Source: G963704535 sp963704535 (GTDB lineage: Bacteria; Chloroflexota; Chloroflexia; Chloroflexales; Roseiflexaceae). Taken from it: a stretch of 64,000 nucleotides of DNA. This document shows, piece after piece, positions 50,017-59,182 of the stretch; position 1 is the stretch's first letter; each line of letters starts with the position of its first letter. Both the position numbers and the translations under genes were made by a program. The notes under the pieces are model-generated. The model was not told the origin of the DNA. It made no database searches and saw nothing but the letters and a program-made list of their open reading frames with translations. The DNA lies in NCBI GenBank assembly GCA_963704535.1, contig OY969916.1, forward strand, positions 8,432,001 to 8,496,000, in the 5' to 3' direction.

Positions 50017-50045
50017 TTGAAGTACCCTCCTGGCTAGCGTATAAT
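50017..50045 (+). promoter_or_regulatory. sigma-70-like promoter, TTGAAG-17-TATAAT
   Basis: TTGAAG, exactly 17 bases, perfect TATAAT. About 220 bases upstream of the ATG at 50265, so the leader would be long and would contain hairpin element K. It is the best promoter match in the window. Confidence 0.75.
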
Positions 50046-50138
50046 GAGGGCGTGAGTTGAAGCTGTGGTCAGGGGTGACAGTACCGCATTGTCGCAGGGC
50101 GATGATGCGGCTCCTGTGTTTTATTTGCTTTTGCTCGT

Positions 50139-50205
50139 AAGAAACTGTTTGAAAGGGAATTCTTGAGGGAGGCCCCTCAAACTCCCCCTTTTCAAACAGC
50201 CTCTA
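50139..50205. repeat. nested palindromic element, copy K, with AGAAACTGTTTGAAA ends
   Basis: The left end AGAAACTGTTTGAAA and right end TTTCAAACAGCCTCT are inverted repeats differing at two positions. The core is TTCTTGAGGG-AGG-CCCCTCAA. About 67 bases, same TIR class as copy I. Confidence 0.8.
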
Positions 50206-50264
50206 AGGCATAGCACCCCGGCCCTTCAGACGCACTACGGCGTGCTCCTGCCAGGAGATCTAGC

Positions 50265-52595
50265 ATGTCCACGCATCGTCACATACGCAGGGGCGTTGCT
50301 CTTCGAGCAATACTTCTGTGTGTGACATTAGTTATTTCTGGGCCAGGAGTGGTACCCTCTGTCTCGGCCCACCGTGCATTGGCAACCTTCGGCTATGCGC
50401 CGCAGGCCGTCGGCGCGTCCCCGGCGACCGATGTTACCGTGACGACGACCGCAGACACCTCCGACGGCGCTGATACCTCCTCGTTCGTGAATCTCAACCT
50501 CAACCCCGGCTCCGACGGCCATATCTCCCTGCGTGAGGCCCTGCTTGCGGCCAATAGCACCATCGTCACCTCGGCGCTGACGATCAGCTTCGGCATCCCG
50601 ATCACCGACAGCGGCCACTACAGCGGCACCTGGATGATTAACCTGACGCAGCCGCTCCCGGACCTGGCGCGCGGCGGGGTGCTCGTCGACGGCAGCACCC
50701 AGAAGCCGGGCGCGCAGCATCCGGCGGTGATCCTCAACAGCACGCTCGGCGTCGATGACGGCATCAGGATCGTATCGTCCAACAACATGCTACGCAAACT
50801 CACGCTGATGAATTTCTTTGGCCACGGCTTGATTATCAGTGGTGCCGCCGCCGGGCACAACCAGATCGTTGGATGCTACTTCGGGACTGATCCGACCGGC
50901 ACGGCCGCACGCCCCAACGGCACCAATATTAAGATCAGCGACGGTGCCCACGATAATATGATCGGCGGATCGGATGCGGCCTCGCGCAATCTGATCTCCG
51001 GCAGCGACTGGAATTCCGGGGTGGTCATCTCCGGCGCATTAACTCACCATAACACTGTCGCCGGCAACTGGATCGGCGTCGACGCGAGCGGCGATGTCGC
51101 CTTGTCCAATGCGTTCGCCGGGGTGCTGCTCACCGACGGCACGCACGACAATGTCATCGGCGGTTCCGGCCAGGGTAACCTGATCGCAGATAACACCCAC
51201 GCAATCTATATCAACAATAGCTCAAACAACACCGTCACCGGGAACGTTATCGGCCTGGCCGCCGGCGGGAAAAAGCGCCTGCTCAATCTTGTCGGCACGA
51301 TCTTTGTGCCCGACTTTGGTATCGTCGTGACCGGCGGCGCCTACAAGAATACGATCGGCATCGCCGGCCAGGGCAATGTGATCTCCGGCAACGGCACCGG
51401 CATCTCGCTCTTTGGTGGTATCGACAATATTGTCGCCGCCAATATCATCGGCCTCGACGCCGACGGCCAGATCCAGTTCGGCAATACCATCGGCCTAGCC
51501 GTTCACGCCGGCGCGCACGATAACCAGATCGGCGGGCCCGATGCCGCGTGGCGCAATATCATCTCCGGCAATACCCTCCACGGCGTATCTATCTCGGACG
51601 AGACCACGATCAACAATCGCCTTGAGGGGAACTTCATCGGGACCGACAAGACCGGTCTCCAGGGGCGCAGCAATGGCCAGTACGGCGTGTGGATCAACAA
51701 CAAAGCCCATGGGAATATAATCGGTGGTACGGACCCTGGCACCGGCAATGTGATTGTCTACAACGGCTACGGCGGTGTGCGAATCGATTCGTCGGAGAAC
51801 CAGATGGCCGGCAATTATATCGGCGTGGGGATGGATGGTACTAGGGCGCTCGGCAACGGCAAGAATGGGGTGCGTATCCTTGGCGAGAACAATGAGATTG
51901 GCCCCGATAATGTGATCGCCCACAGTTTCTTCTCCGGCATTATCCTCAATGGGGCCAGCAATCACGTCTTCAATAATACGCTGAAGTCGAATGCCAACTC
52001 CGGCATCTGTGTGGCCGGGCCGGGTACGCGGATTACCGGCAACACCATCGTGGAAAATGGCTATGACTATCACGTCTCGACCGAATGTGATCTGCGTGGC
52101 GGCATTGTCATCACCGGGACCAACAATACGGTGGTGACCGACACTGATATTCTTGACAATGCCAACTTTGGCATCGTCGTCCACGGCGGCCTGGGCAACC
52201 GCATCCTGACCAACAGCATCAGCGGCAATCAGGCCGGCGGTATCCGGCTTGAGCAGGGCGGCAACCTCGAGATTGATCCGCCAGTGATCGAGAACGTTTC
52301 CGCCTCGTCGATCGACGGCACCACAGACGACGACACCATAGACCGTTGCCCGTTCTGCCTGATTGAGGTCTTCGCCAACTCCGGCAACGAGGGCAAGTAT
52401 CTGGTCGACAGCACGTTCGCCGACGCGAACGGCGATTTCACCGTCACGATTCCGCCCGGCTCGATCGGCGAGCCCTATATCACCGCCACGCTTACCGACG
52501 GCAGCGGCAATACCTCGCCGTTTGCCGCTGCCGTGGACGCACCCCCGCCGGCACCCCCACCCCTATACCAGTACCTGCCGATAATGCTACAGTAG
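50265..52595 (+). CDS. secreted right-handed beta-helix repeat protein (NosD/CSLREA-like)
   Basis: A 776-residue exported protein. A signal peptide (RRGVALRAILLCVTLVISG) is followed by a CSLREA-type opening (VTVTTTADTSD.., ISLREALLAAN near residue 95) and then many parallel beta-helix coils with the recurrent patterns NxIGG, GNxIG, ISGN (for example HDNVIGGSGQGNLI, NRLEGNFIGTDKTG). The C-terminal ~100 residues are an Ig-like/carboxypeptidase-regulatory-type segment and a Pro-rich tail (PPPAPPPLYQ). It is probably a cell-surface polysaccharide-binding or structural protein. No catalytic site is recognisable. AGGAGA seven bases upstream supports the start. Confidence 0.85.
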   Translation: MSTHRHIRRGVALRAILLCVTLVISGPGVVPSVSAHRALATFGYAPQAVGASPATDVTVTTTADTSDGADTSSFVNLNLNPGSDGHISLREALLAANSTIVTSALTISFGIPITDSGHYSGTWMINLTQPLPDLARGGVLVDGSTQKPGAQHPAVILNSTLGVDDGIRIVSSNNMLRKLTLMNFFGHGLIISGAAAGHNQIVGCYFGTDPTGTAARPNGTNIKISDGAHDNMIGGSDAASRNLISGSDWNSGVVISGALTHHNTVAGNWIGVDASGDVALSNAFAGVLLTDGTHDNVIGGSGQGNLIADNTHAIYINNSSNNTVTGNVIGLAAGGKKRLLNLVGTIFVPDFGIVVTGGAYKNTIGIAGQGNVISGNGTGISLFGGIDNIVAANIIGLDADGQIQFGNTIGLAVHAGAHDNQIGGPDAAWRNIISGNTLHGVSISDETTINNRLEGNFIGTDKTGLQGRSNGQYGVWINNKAHGNIIGGTDPGTGNVIVYNGYGGVRIDSSENQMAGNYIGVGMDGTRALGNGKNGVRILGENNEIGPDNVIAHSFFSGIILNGASNHVFNNTLKSNANSGICVAGPGTRITGNTIVENGYDYHVSTECDLRGGIVITGTNNTVVTDTDILDNANFGIVVHGGLGNRILTNSISGNQAGGIRLEQGGNLEIDPPVIENVSASSIDGTTDDDTIDRCPFCLIEVFANSGNEGKYLVDSTFADANGDFTVTIPPGSIGEPYITATLTDGSGNTSPFAAAVDAPPPAPPPLYQYLPIMLQ

Positions 52596-52611
52596 AGCGG
52601 CTGGGTTTCGC

Positions 52612-53769
52612 TCACTGGTCGTGCCCCACATCGGGCGTGCCACGCCCAACGGCAGTACCGCCGCCGCCGCCGTAGATCTCATCGGCGTGGTGGGGCGGGC
52701 TGGCCTTTCTGTAGTCGTCCAGCAGGTCTTGCAGCATTGAGTCGCGCTGGTCGTAGAGCCGCTTGAGCGGCCGCGGGCGGGCGACGTCCAGCGTGTATGC
52801 GGCCATGATCGGCATCGCGATCGTGCTGTCGCAGTAGCAGACGATCGTGTCGGGCAGTTGGTCGGGGTCGACTTTGCCCCATGTCACCGCCTCACTGGGG
52901 GTCGCGCCACTGAGCCCGCCGGTGTCGGGCCGCGCGTCGGTAACCTGGATGAAGTAGTCGTGGCCCTTCTCGGAGATGCCCATGATCTCCTGGAGCTGCG
53001 GCTCGGTTTGCAGGATGAAGTTTTTGGGCGACCCGCCGCCGAAGATGATCACGGCGCTTTTGCCGCCGCTCTTCTTGGCGCGGTGGACGATCGCGGTCGT
53101 CTCGTTGACATCGCGCTCGACGTCGAAGCGCAGTTGGTTGCCGGCCAGCGCCAGCGCGGCGACGTTCATGCCGATGGTCGAGTCGCCGGGGCTGGATGTG
53201 TAGAGCGGCACACCGGCCTCGTGCGCGGCGGTCAGGATCGAGACATACTCGGTCTGTATGGCTTTCTCGCGCGCCTGGGTGTAGCGGCCCAGCAGGTAGT
53301 GCAGCTCGGCGGTCGACATTGCGCGCTGGAACTCCGGGCCACGGATGCACTGGCGCAGGAACTCATCGGACTCGAGCAGCACGTCCTGGTCGAACAGGAT
53401 GTCGTAGATGCGGATGAGCTTCTGCTCGCGCAACTGCCGGTCGTCCACGAATGGGGTTGTGCCCCACAGCTCGAAGCCGAGCGAGCGGTGCAGATCGTGG
53501 TACAGGTTCGCGCCGGTGCTGACGACCCAGTCGATCAGGCCCGCGCGGATCAGCGGCACCAGCGCGGCCGTGCCCAGTCCGGTGGGCGTCAGCGCGCCCG
53601 AGAGCGTCACGCCAATGGTCACGTCCGGCTCGGCGATCTTGCGGGCGAAGAGCTGGCTGGCCTCGCGCAGCCGCGCCGCATTGTAGGCGTAGAGCTGGTG
53701 ATCTACCAGGTCGCGCACGCTCATCCCTGCGCTGATCGGCCGTGGGTCCAGTTTGACACCGTAGGACAT
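52612..53769 (-). CDS. deoxyhypusine synthase family protein
   Basis: A 385-residue NAD-binding enzyme of the deoxyhypusine/homospermidine synthase family. Key segments: VTLSGALTPTG, STGANLYHDLH, TSSPGDSTIGM and the nucleophilic Lys in IIFGGGSPKNF. Deoxyhypusine synthase modifies eIF5A in archaea and eukaryotes; bacteria lack that target, so bacterial members probably transfer the aminobutyl group of spermidine to a small amine or another protein. Start ATG at 53769 is set by AGGAGG five bases upstream; the long N-terminal extension to 54015 is translated repeat DNA and is rejected. The Gly-rich C-terminus (GGGGGTAVG) is unusual. It converges on the beta-helix gene with 16 bases between them. 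Confidence 0.85.
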   Translation of the reverse strand: MSYGVKLDPRPISAGMSVRDLVDHQLYAYNAARLREASQLFARKIAEPDVTIGVTLSGALTPTGLGTAALVPLIRAGLIDWVVSTGANLYHDLHRSLGFELWGTTPFVDDRQLREQKLIRIYDILFDQDVLLESDEFLRQCIRGPEFQRAMSTAELHYLLGRYTQAREKAIQTEYVSILTAAHEAGVPLYTSSPGDSTIGMNVAALALAGNQLRFDVERDVNETTAIVHRAKKSGGKSAVIIFGGGSPKNFILQTEPQLQEIMGISEKGHDYFIQVTDARPDTGGLSGATPSEAVTWGKVDPDQLPDTIVCYCDSTIAMPIMAAYTLDVARPRPLKRLYDQRDSMLQDLLDDYRKASPPHHADEIYGGGGGTAVGRGTPDVGHDQ

Positions 53770-53789
53770 TCTTTCCTCCTGATCTCTAC

Positions 53790-54055
53790 TTGCGTGTTGC
53801 GTAGTGCGTGTTGCGTGGCGTCCGGGCGGCCACGGGCGGCCACAGGACCGGGCGGCCACGGGCGGCCACGGGACCGGGCGGCCACGGGCGGCCACGGGCG
53901 GCCACAGGACCGGGCGGCCACGGGCGACCACGGGGCCGGGCGGCCACGGAGGGCCACGGGACCGGGCGGCCACGGAGGGCCACGGGACCGGGCGGCCACG
54001 GGACCGGGCGGCCACGGAGGGCCCGCCCTACAGGTGCTCGGTTCTTCGGGGTTTG
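53790..54055. repeat. GC-rich minisatellite (GGGCGGCCACGG units)
   Basis: About 17 GGGCGGCCAC copies, often followed by GGGACC or AGGACC, between about 53823 and 54020. It lies between the divergent dhs-like gene and murI, and is preceded on the left by a short CGTGTTGCGT repeat. It codes for Arg/Gly/Pro-rich peptides in all frames but has no gene. Confidence 0.85.
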
Positions 54056-54060
54056 GTGGG

Positions 54061-54079
54061 GGGCGTATGCAATACGCCC
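54061..54079. repeat. single copy of the GGGCGTATGCAATACGCCC palindrome
   Basis: Same palindrome as the array at 8060-8458, with centre GCAAT instead of GCGAT, also followed by CTTACG. It is followed by CATCCTC and TTGTCATC short repeats up to about 54170. Confidence 0.85.
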
Positions 54080-54259
54080 TTACGTGGCTCCCTCCTCCAT
54101 CCTCTATCCTCCATCCTCACAGGTACCCTTTCACCTTGTCATCTTGTCACGTTGTCATCTTGTCACGGCAGATTGTACCACGTGCTATTCATGGCCTGTT
54201 TGCGGCGGGGCGGAGATATGCTACCATTGGCGGCGGGACATCCTCTGCGAGTGAGGACT

Positions 54260-55063
54260 ATGACGAGCACGATCGGGCTGTTCGATAGCGGCATCGGCGG
54301 GGCCACGGTCTTGGCGCACCTGCGCCGGCTGCTGCCGGCCGAGGACCTGCTGTTTCTGGCCGACCAGGCGCACTGCCCGTATGGCCCGCGCCCGGTGGGG
54401 GAGCTGCGCGCGCTCTCTGTCGCCAATACGCGCTGGCTTCTGGGCCAGGGCGCCAGGCTGATTGTCGTCGCCTGCAACACCGCCAGCGCGGCGGCGCTGC
54501 ACTGGCTCCGGCAGACCTTCCCCGACGTGCCGTTTGTCGGCATGGTCCCGGCCGTCAAGCCGGCGGCTCAGCAGACGCGCAGCGGTGTGGTCGGGGTGCT
54601 GGCAACCCCGGCGACGATCGAGGGCGCCCTGCTCGACGAGGTCGTGGACCGCTGGGCCGGCGCGGTGCGCGTAGTGCGTCAGCCCTGCCCCGGCCTGGCC
54701 GAGCAGATCGAGACGGGCGAGCTGGCATCGGCGGCGACGACTGGCCTGCTCCAGCGGTACCTCCAGCCGCTGCTGGCCGCCGGCGCGGACACGATCGTGC
54801 TGGGATGCACCCACTACCCCTACCTGCTGCCCCAGATCCAGGCGATTGCCGGGCCGGACGTGGCGCTGCTCGACGCGGCGCCGGCCACCGCACGCCAGGT
54901 CGCCCGCGTGCTGCACGAGCGCGGCCTGGCGCATCCCGATCAGGCCCGTTCCGGCACGATCACCTACGCGACCACTGGGGCGCCGAGCACCTTCGCACGC
55001 CAGGTCGCGCAACTCGGGCTGCCCGCCGGGGCCGTGGTGGCCGCCTCGCTTATGCCCGAATGA
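54260..55063 (+). CDS. murI: glutamate racemase
   Basis: A 267-residue cofactor-independent racemase that makes D-glutamate for peptidoglycan. The two catalytic Cys are in VVACNTASAAAL and VLGCTHYPYL; the substrate-binding Asp/Ser is in FDSGIGG, and CPYGPRP is typical. The ATG at 54260 is inside a long frame from 53804 that is only repeat DNA upstream. GTGAGGA just before gives a modest ribosome site. A single gene, followed by a triple palindromic array. Its presence agrees with peptidoglycan and with the LysM-type domain of the kinase at 39785. Confidence 0.93.
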   Translation: MTSTIGLFDSGIGGATVLAHLRRLLPAEDLLFLADQAHCPYGPRPVGELRALSVANTRWLLGQGARLIVVACNTASAAALHWLRQTFPDVPFVGMVPAVKPAAQQTRSGVVGVLATPATIEGALLDEVVDRWAGAVRVVRQPCPGLAEQIETGELASAATTGLLQRYLQPLLAAGADTIVLGCTHYPYLLPQIQAIAGPDVALLDAAPATARQVARVLHERGLAHPDQARSGTITYATTGAPSTFARQVAQLGLPAGAVVAASLMPE

Positions 55064-55098
55064 CATCTGCGCCCGGTTTGGCTGGTCCATTCCTTAAG

Positions 55099-55274
55099 GT
55101 TCTGGGAAAAGGGGGTTTGAGGGGCAGCCCCCTCAATCTCTCCCACCCATATTGTAAACTGGGAAAAGGGGGTCTGAGGGGGCAGCCCCCTCAGTCTCCC
55201 CCACCCATATTGTAAACTGGGAAAAGGGGGTCTGAGGGGGCAGCCCCCTCAGTCTCCCCCACCCACATTGTAAA
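55099..55274. repeat. three tandem palindromic units (copies L1-L3)
   Basis: Unit of about 58 bases: GTAAACTGGGAAAAGGGGG, TCTGAGGGG-GCAG-CCCCCTCAG, TCTCCCCCACCCATATT, at about 55099, 55155 and 55213. The second and third are almost identical. Together they fill half of the 373-base gap between murI and the FHA-clostripain gene. Confidence 0.85.
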
Positions 55275-55394
55275 GCGGATGTGCAAAATTCAGTGGTCGC
55301 GACGTTGTGATAATGAAAGAATATTGCGATAGTATTGCGCATCCGCTACCGCATAGCTACACCGATTGCGCTGGCCCCCTTCCCATCACCTATG

Positions 55395-55400
55395 TATAAT
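55395..55400 (+). promoter_or_regulatory. possible -10 box TATAAT
   Basis: Perfect TATAAT 37 bases before the GTG at 55437. The -35 region at 17 bases is TGGCCC, a weak match. Confidence 0.45.
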
Positions 55401-55436
55401 GACGCTGGATTCTTTACCACTGGAGGAGGTTCCCAC

Positions 55437-58400
55437 GTGCCACCACAGATTGTCGGGCTGCGGGGCTCGCAAGCCAGCCAGAGCTTCGCGCTCGGCGACG
55501 CTCCCTTGACGCTTGGGCGCAGTCCCGAAAACATGATTGTGCTCGCCACCGCGCGGGCCTCGCGCCGCCACGCGGAGATCCGGCGCGAGGGTGCCGACTA
55601 CATCCTGATCGACTTGGGCAGCGCCAATGGCACGCTGGTCAATGGCCAGCCGCTCAGTGCCCCACACCGCCTGCGCCCCGGCGACACGTTTGAGATCGGC
55701 GACGATGCGTTCCGGTTCGATGCGCCGCAGCCGGCGGTGGACGCCACGCTGATCGCCGCGCCCGCGCCGCTGGTCTCCCCGCCGACGGAGCCGGTGAGGC
55801 AGCAGCCGATGCCACCTTCCTACCAGCCGCCACCGCCGCCGCAGCAGCCGCAGGGCGGCTACGCCGGCTCGCTGCCCAGCACGCCACCCCAACAGCCGCA
55901 GGGCGGCTATGCTGGCTCGCTGCCCGGCGGCCAGCCCCAGCCTGCTGGCGCCCCGCCCAAGCGCGGCGGGATCTCGCGAACGCTGCTGATTGCGCTGGGG
56001 CTGGTCGGCTTTGTGCTTGCGATCGCCTGCATCGGCGGCGCGGTCGCGCTGACCCGCGGCCTCCCGCTCGGCAATAACTCGACCGCGACCGCCGCGCCCA
56101 GGCGCACGGCCCAGCCGACCGAGGAATCGGGGGCGGCGCCCACGCGCGAGAGCGGCGAGGACCCGGTGCCCACGCGCGAGCCGGTCGAGGGCGGCGCCGA
56201 CTGGACCGTGCTGGTCTACCTCGACGGCGACAACAACCTGGAGAGTGACGCGGTCGGCGACTTTAACGAGATGGAGATGGTCGGCTCGTCCGACCGGGTC
56301 AAGATCGTCGTCCAGCTCGACCGCATCAGGCAGGAAGAGGCGGGGGACGACACCTCCAGCGGCGACTGGGATAGCACCAAACGCTTCCTGGTTGAGCAGG
56401 ATAGCGACGAGAATGAGATCAGCTCCCCGGAGCTGGAGGACCTGGGCGAACTCAATATGGGCGACCCGCAGACCCTGGCCGACTTCATCGCCTGGGGTGT
56501 CGAGAACTACCCGGCGCAGCGCTACGCGCTGGTGCTCTGGGACCACGGCTCCTCGTGGGCCGGCATCGCCTTCGATGACACCGACGACCAGGATGGCATC
56601 AACATGCCCGAGCTTGACGCCGCGCTGCGAACCGGCGGCCAGCGCTTCGACCTGATCGGCTTCGACGCCTGCCTGATGGCGCAGATCGACGTGTTCCAGG
56701 CGGTCGCGGCCCACGGCGATGTCGCCGTCGCGTCGGCCGAGCTTGAGCCGAACGAAGGCTGGGCCTGGGATATCTGGCTCCAGCAGTTGAGCGACGACTC
56801 GACCCAGGACGCCGCCGCAGTCGGGAAGTCGATCGTCAACTCGTACCAGGCGTTCTACGACGAGCGCGACGACGATACCGTGACGCTCTCGGCCTTCGAC
56901 CTCACGCAGGTCGGCGATCTGCGCGACGGGCTGAACAGCCTCTCGGACGCGATGATCGCCGATATCGGCGGCTCCTACCAGGCGATCGCCGAGGCGCGCT
57001 CGTTTGTCGACGCCTACAGCCAGCCCAAGCCGGAGGAGTTCAGCGCGATCGACCTGGGCCACTTCGCCAAGCTGGTCGGCGAGCGGGGCGCCTCGCCCGA
57101 TGTCGCCGGCCCCGCCGACGCGCTGGTGCAGATGATCGACAAGGCGCGCATCGCCGAATGGAACAATGGCTTCCACTCCAACTCGACCGGCCTGTCGGTG
57201 TTCTTCCCGCAAGTCGCCGAGCTGTACCCCGACATCTACGCCGATGCCTCGCCGCTGCCGCAGGAGACCTCCTGGGCCAACTTCCTCGACACGTTCTACC
57301 AGGCCGGCACGGCGCAGGTGATCGCGCCGGAGATCAGCGGTCTCCAGCTCTCGGATACGACGGTCGGCTTCGGCAACCAAGCCACGCTCGAAGGCACCGT
57401 CGCCGGGAAAGACATCGCGTACGTGTTCTTCTTCGTGGGCATCCCCAATGGCGACCGTAGCGGCGTCGAGCTGACTTATATCGACTTCATCTACCCGCCC
57501 GGCAGCGCGCCCAATACCAGCGTGCCGCGCTGGGACGACGGCACGAACGAGATCCGGCAGGGGTGGGATGCTTCGCGCTGGGCGCTCTCGAACGGCAGCG
57601 AGACCATCCCGGTGCTACTGGGGCCGGTGAAGTATGGCACCAACTTGTACGGCGTCGAAGGAGACTACACCTCGCAGGCCACCGGCGAAAAGATCACGGC
57701 CGGGCTGATCTTCCAGGTGGAACAGGGCCGCGCGACGCTCCAGCAGATCTGGGGCTTCCCCAAAGGCAAGCAGGAGACCCAGCCGTTTGAGCTGTCGCCG
57801 GAGCCGGGCGATACCTTCACGGCGCTGCTGCGAACCTATACCGACAGCGGCGGCGAGCTGACGCCCGACTTTATCGAGGGTGAAACAATCACCTTCGGCA
57901 GCGATCCAATGATTGTGGTTCAGGCCCCTGCCGACAGCGGCGATTATGTGGCCGGCTTCTTGGTGCGAGATATCTCCGGGCACTTCAATTACCAGTACGA
58001 GGATATCACGGTCGATAACTCGGGCGCCGGGCAGGTCAACCCGGCCGAGCCGGCCCAGCCGACGCCCGGCGCCGGCTCGGCGGCTGGCACGCTGGCCTAT
58101 AGCAGCCCGGACATGGGCTTCTCGCTGGAGTACCCGGATACCTGGGAGATCCACGACACAGGCAATAGCAAGGTCTACTTCTACGACCCGGCCTCAAGCG
58201 GCGAGTCCTTTGTCAGCGTGGATGTCTACTCGCTTGAGCAGTCGCCTGGCGAGGGCAACCAGGCGCTGCTGGACGCCTACGCCGAGGCGCTGGGCAAGGA
58301 GCAGAACTTCCAGATGGGCGAGTCGCAGGAAGTCACGGTCGCCGGGCTACAGGGTCCATCGTTCTCCTACGCCTACACCGACGACCAGGGCGTCACCAGG

Positions 58401-58535
58401 ACCGGCTTGGCGCTCGCCGTCACCAGCCCGAACACCGGCCTCTCGTACTTGGTGATCGTCCAGGCGCTCGATACGGAATTTGGGAGTCAATCCGACACGT
58501 TCATGGCGGTGCTGAACTCGATGCAGATCGAGTGA
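55437..58535 (+). CDS. FHA domain-TM-clostripain (C11) protease-PsbP/DcrB-like protein
   Basis: A 1032-residue membrane protein. Residues ~5-95 form a cytosolic FHA phosphothreonine-binding domain (LTLGRSPENMIVL, SRRHAEI, GSANGTLVNG). A Pro/Gln-rich linker with repeats (PQQPQGGYAGSLP twice) leads to one helix at ~180-205. Outside is a C11 cysteine protease with His 370 in LWDHGSSW and Cys 412 in GFDACLMAQ. An all-beta region and a C-terminal PsbP/DcrB-like domain (~890-1032, FSLEYPDTWEI) follow. The FHA end could dock on a Ser/Thr kinase such as the one at 39785. The GTG at 55437 is set by GGAGGAGG six bases upstream. Confidence 0.88.
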   Translation: MPPQIVGLRGSQASQSFALGDAPLTLGRSPENMIVLATARASRRHAEIRREGADYILIDLGSANGTLVNGQPLSAPHRLRPGDTFEIGDDAFRFDAPQPAVDATLIAAPAPLVSPPTEPVRQQPMPPSYQPPPPPQQPQGGYAGSLPSTPPQQPQGGYAGSLPGGQPQPAGAPPKRGGISRTLLIALGLVGFVLAIACIGGAVALTRGLPLGNNSTATAAPRRTAQPTEESGAAPTRESGEDPVPTREPVEGGADWTVLVYLDGDNNLESDAVGDFNEMEMVGSSDRVKIVVQLDRIRQEEAGDDTSSGDWDSTKRFLVEQDSDENEISSPELEDLGELNMGDPQTLADFIAWGVENYPAQRYALVLWDHGSSWAGIAFDDTDDQDGINMPELDAALRTGGQRFDLIGFDACLMAQIDVFQAVAAHGDVAVASAELEPNEGWAWDIWLQQLSDDSTQDAAAVGKSIVNSYQAFYDERDDDTVTLSAFDLTQVGDLRDGLNSLSDAMIADIGGSYQAIAEARSFVDAYSQPKPEEFSAIDLGHFAKLVGERGASPDVAGPADALVQMIDKARIAEWNNGFHSNSTGLSVFFPQVAELYPDIYADASPLPQETSWANFLDTFYQAGTAQVIAPEISGLQLSDTTVGFGNQATLEGTVAGKDIAYVFFFVGIPNGDRSGVELTYIDFIYPPGSAPNTSVPRWDDGTNEIRQGWDASRWALSNGSETIPVLLGPVKYGTNLYGVEGDYTSQATGEKITAGLIFQVEQGRATLQQIWGFPKGKQETQPFELSPEPGDTFTALLRTYTDSGGELTPDFIEGETITFGSDPMIVVQAPADSGDYVAGFLVRDISGHFNYQYEDITVDNSGAGQVNPAEPAQPTPGAGSAAGTLAYSSPDMGFSLEYPDTWEIHDTGNSKVYFYDPASSGESFVSVDVYSLEQSPGEGNQALLDAYAEALGKEQNFQMGESQEVTVAGLQGPSFSYAYTDDQGVTRTGLALAVTSPNTGLSYLVIVQALDTEFGSQSDTFMAVLNSMQIE

Positions 58536-58744
58536 TATTTGCCGGGGCGGTTCAGGATTGATTCGGTGGCAGAGGAGCGCCTATGGGCGCTCCTCTGTCG
58601 TTGGCGCAATCCCCCGCGTCGGGGCGATCCTTGTGATTGCCCGCAATGCCGGCGGCGATAACAATGTGGGTGCGGCGTAACAATGTAGGCGGCGGTGTCA
58701 ATGTGGGTGTTGCGCCCATCAATGCCCGCCGCGACGACAACGTG

Positions 58745-58815
58745 GGTAGGGGCGAAGCAGTTGCCTGTATTGACAACGTGGTTTGCTCGATGGGGGCAAC
58801 TGCTTCGCCCCTACG
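58745..58815. repeat. 20-bp perfect inverted repeat around a 31-base loop
   Basis: GTAGGGGCGAAGCAGTTGCC (58745-58764) is the exact inverse of 58796-58815. It is a hairpin of a kind found dispersed in genomes of this group, unrelated to the G-run/C-run family. Confidence 0.8.
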
Positions 58816-58825
58816 GCATTCATCG

Positions 58826-59000
58826 CGCCACGACGACGGATCGTCGTGCCACGACGACGGATCGTCATGCCACGACGACGGATCGTCATGCCACGACGAC
58901 GGATCGTTGCGCCATCGGTGGCGGATCGTCGTGCCACGACGAAGGATCGTCATGCCACGACGACGGATCGTTACGCCACGACGACGGATCATCGCGCCAT
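58826..59000. repeat. tandem repeat CCACGACGACGGATCGTCATG
   Basis: About nine units of 18-21 bases, some changed to GCCATCGGTGGCGGATCG. The unit contains GACGACGGATCGTC, itself nearly palindromic, so each unit can form a small hairpin. Confidence 0.85.
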
Positions 59001-59182
59001 CGGTGGCGTGCGACGTGCTACGATGGCACATCGGGGATGGCGCCACCTGGCGCGCAAAATGCCGCTTGCCCGCGCCCAGCCCCCGTGCTACAATGTCCGG
59101 CACCACCTGATGGGAATATTACTGGACTAGCCCGGCCGGATCGAGTGAGCATCTCGCGATCGGCCGTTTGGTGTCCCTCTCG

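Larger units (their letters stand above)
49910..50264. other. 355-base intergenic region
   Basis: It holds a strong promoter at 50017-50045 and palindromic element K at 50139-50205, which lies in the 5' leader of the beta-helix gene. Nothing else was seen. Confidence 0.6.
58536..59182. other. 647-base intergenic region dominated by repeats
   Basis: Holds AATGTGGGTG-type degenerate repeats (58660-58745), an inverted repeat at 58745-58815 and a tandem array at 58826-59000. All reading frames stay open because of the repeats but none looks like a protein. Confidence 0.6.

Noticed and set aside
53770..54015. N-terminal extension of the deoxyhypusine-synthase-like protein
   Set aside because: It is the translated GC-rich minisatellite; a strong ribosome site and conserved N-terminus begin at 53769.
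53804..54259. N-terminal extension of MurI
   Set aside because: Translated repeat DNA; the conserved racemase N-terminus begins at 54260.
55386..57380. 664-residue minus-strand frame
   Set aside because: Antisense shadow of the FHA-clostripain gene, caused by high GC and strong codon bias.
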